A DNA stretch of 64,000 nucleotides from Anaerolineae bacterium. GTDB lineage: Bacteria > Chloroflexota > Anaerolineae > Aggregatilineales > Phototrophicaceae. A program made the translations under genes and the position numbers. Under the pieces are notes generated by a model. It made no database searches and was not told where the DNA came from. It saw nothing but the letters and a program-made list of their open reading frames with translations. How positions within the stretch are numbered: position 1 is the stretch's first letter; each line of letters starts with the position of its first letter. Shown in pieces: positions 63,970 through 64,000 of this stretch. The stretch lies in contig JALHNT010000012.1 of assembly GCA_022843385.1 (NCBI GenBank), forward strand, positions 92,839 to 156,838. Reading direction: 5' to 3'.

Positions 63970-64000
63970 TTGGCAGCGGCGTACTCTCCCATCCCGTTTC
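63970..64000 (-). rRNA. 5S ribosomal RNA, 3' end only
   Basis: Read on the minus strand the last bases are GGGATGGGAGAGTACGCCGC followed by TGCCAA. GGGAGAGTA and the closing TGCCA.. are the conserved loop E/helix IV and 3' terminal pieces of bacterial 5S rRNA. The gene enters from beyond the right edge, so 23S and 16S genes are expected further right on the same strand. 63773-63969 between it and the PaaK-like gene shows nothing else. Confidence 0.82.

Overview
The window is GC-rich bacterial DNA with no transposase, integrase, phage gene or CRISPR array that I can see. I suggest a member of the Chloroflexota (Anaerolineae-like). The reasons are a short one-domain EF-Ts, many exported TolB-like beta-propeller proteins, several sugar ABC importers with Gfo/Idh oxidoreductases, a stand-alone CpaF/TadA ATPase, MoxR/DUF58/DUF4350 proteins, and heavily hairpin-rich dispersed repeats between genes. 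This placement is inference, not a database result. The right edge cuts into a 5S rRNA gene on the minus strand, so an rRNA operon probably lies just outside.

Layout. 1-5.4 kb: exported beta-propeller proteins, a low-complexity gap and small or membrane hypotheticals. 5.5-16.6 kb (all minus): a carbohydrate uptake and catabolism island. It holds a CUT1 binding protein, two permeases, two different ATPases, a LysE exporter, two TIM-barrel sugar epimerase/isomerases, a membrane protein and a Gfo/Idh dehydrogenase. It is cut into blocks by composite hairpin repeats. 17-25.5 kb: a CUT2 (ribose-type) importer with one fused ATPase and two permeases but no local binding protein. With it are an FMN alpha-hydroxy-acid oxidase, a Gfo/Idh dehydrogenase and a class II aldolase, plus an inserted trio of DUF4926, an AF2212-type antitoxin and a methyltransferase. 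25.8-31.3 kb (minus): a HEAT/membrane protein, an exported PepSY-like protein and a Tat-exported DUF1501/DUF1800 pair. 31.4-39.4 kb: a deaminase, MoxR and DUF58 proteins, a peroxiredoxin, DUF3124, a GNAT enzyme and CpaF.

39.7-50.5 kb is a surface-glycan locus. A dehydrogenase, aminotransferase and hexapeptide acetyltransferase could make an N-acetylated 3-amino sugar nucleotide. A DPM1-like GT2 and a small EmrE-like flippase subunit could make and flip a lipid-linked sugar. A FAD oxidoreductase and two GT39 membrane glycosyltransferases follow, with a large exported N,N-dimethylformamidase-beta-like protein between the two GT39 genes. 50.5-64 kb is mixed: GNAT, DUF4350, the housekeeping block rpsB-tsf-pyrH, a class I amidotransferase-like protein, a LysM lipoprotein, a nucleoside phosphorylase, a serine hydrolase, membrane hypotheticals, a PaaK-like adenylate-forming protein without the usual P-loop, and the 5S rRNA end.

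The most unusual signals are: (1) a nested hairpin repeat that occurs in 'filled' (6.8 and 13.0 kb) and 'empty' (29.6 kb) forms, so insertion of a double-hairpin module into a palindrome can be read directly; (2) three GTATAC palindromes at exact 11-bp spacing between the divergent sugar operons; (3) beta-propeller blades whose turns carry Cys pairs; (4) the glycan locus with its exported DMFase-like protein; (5) an orphan antitoxin translationally coupled to a methyltransferase.
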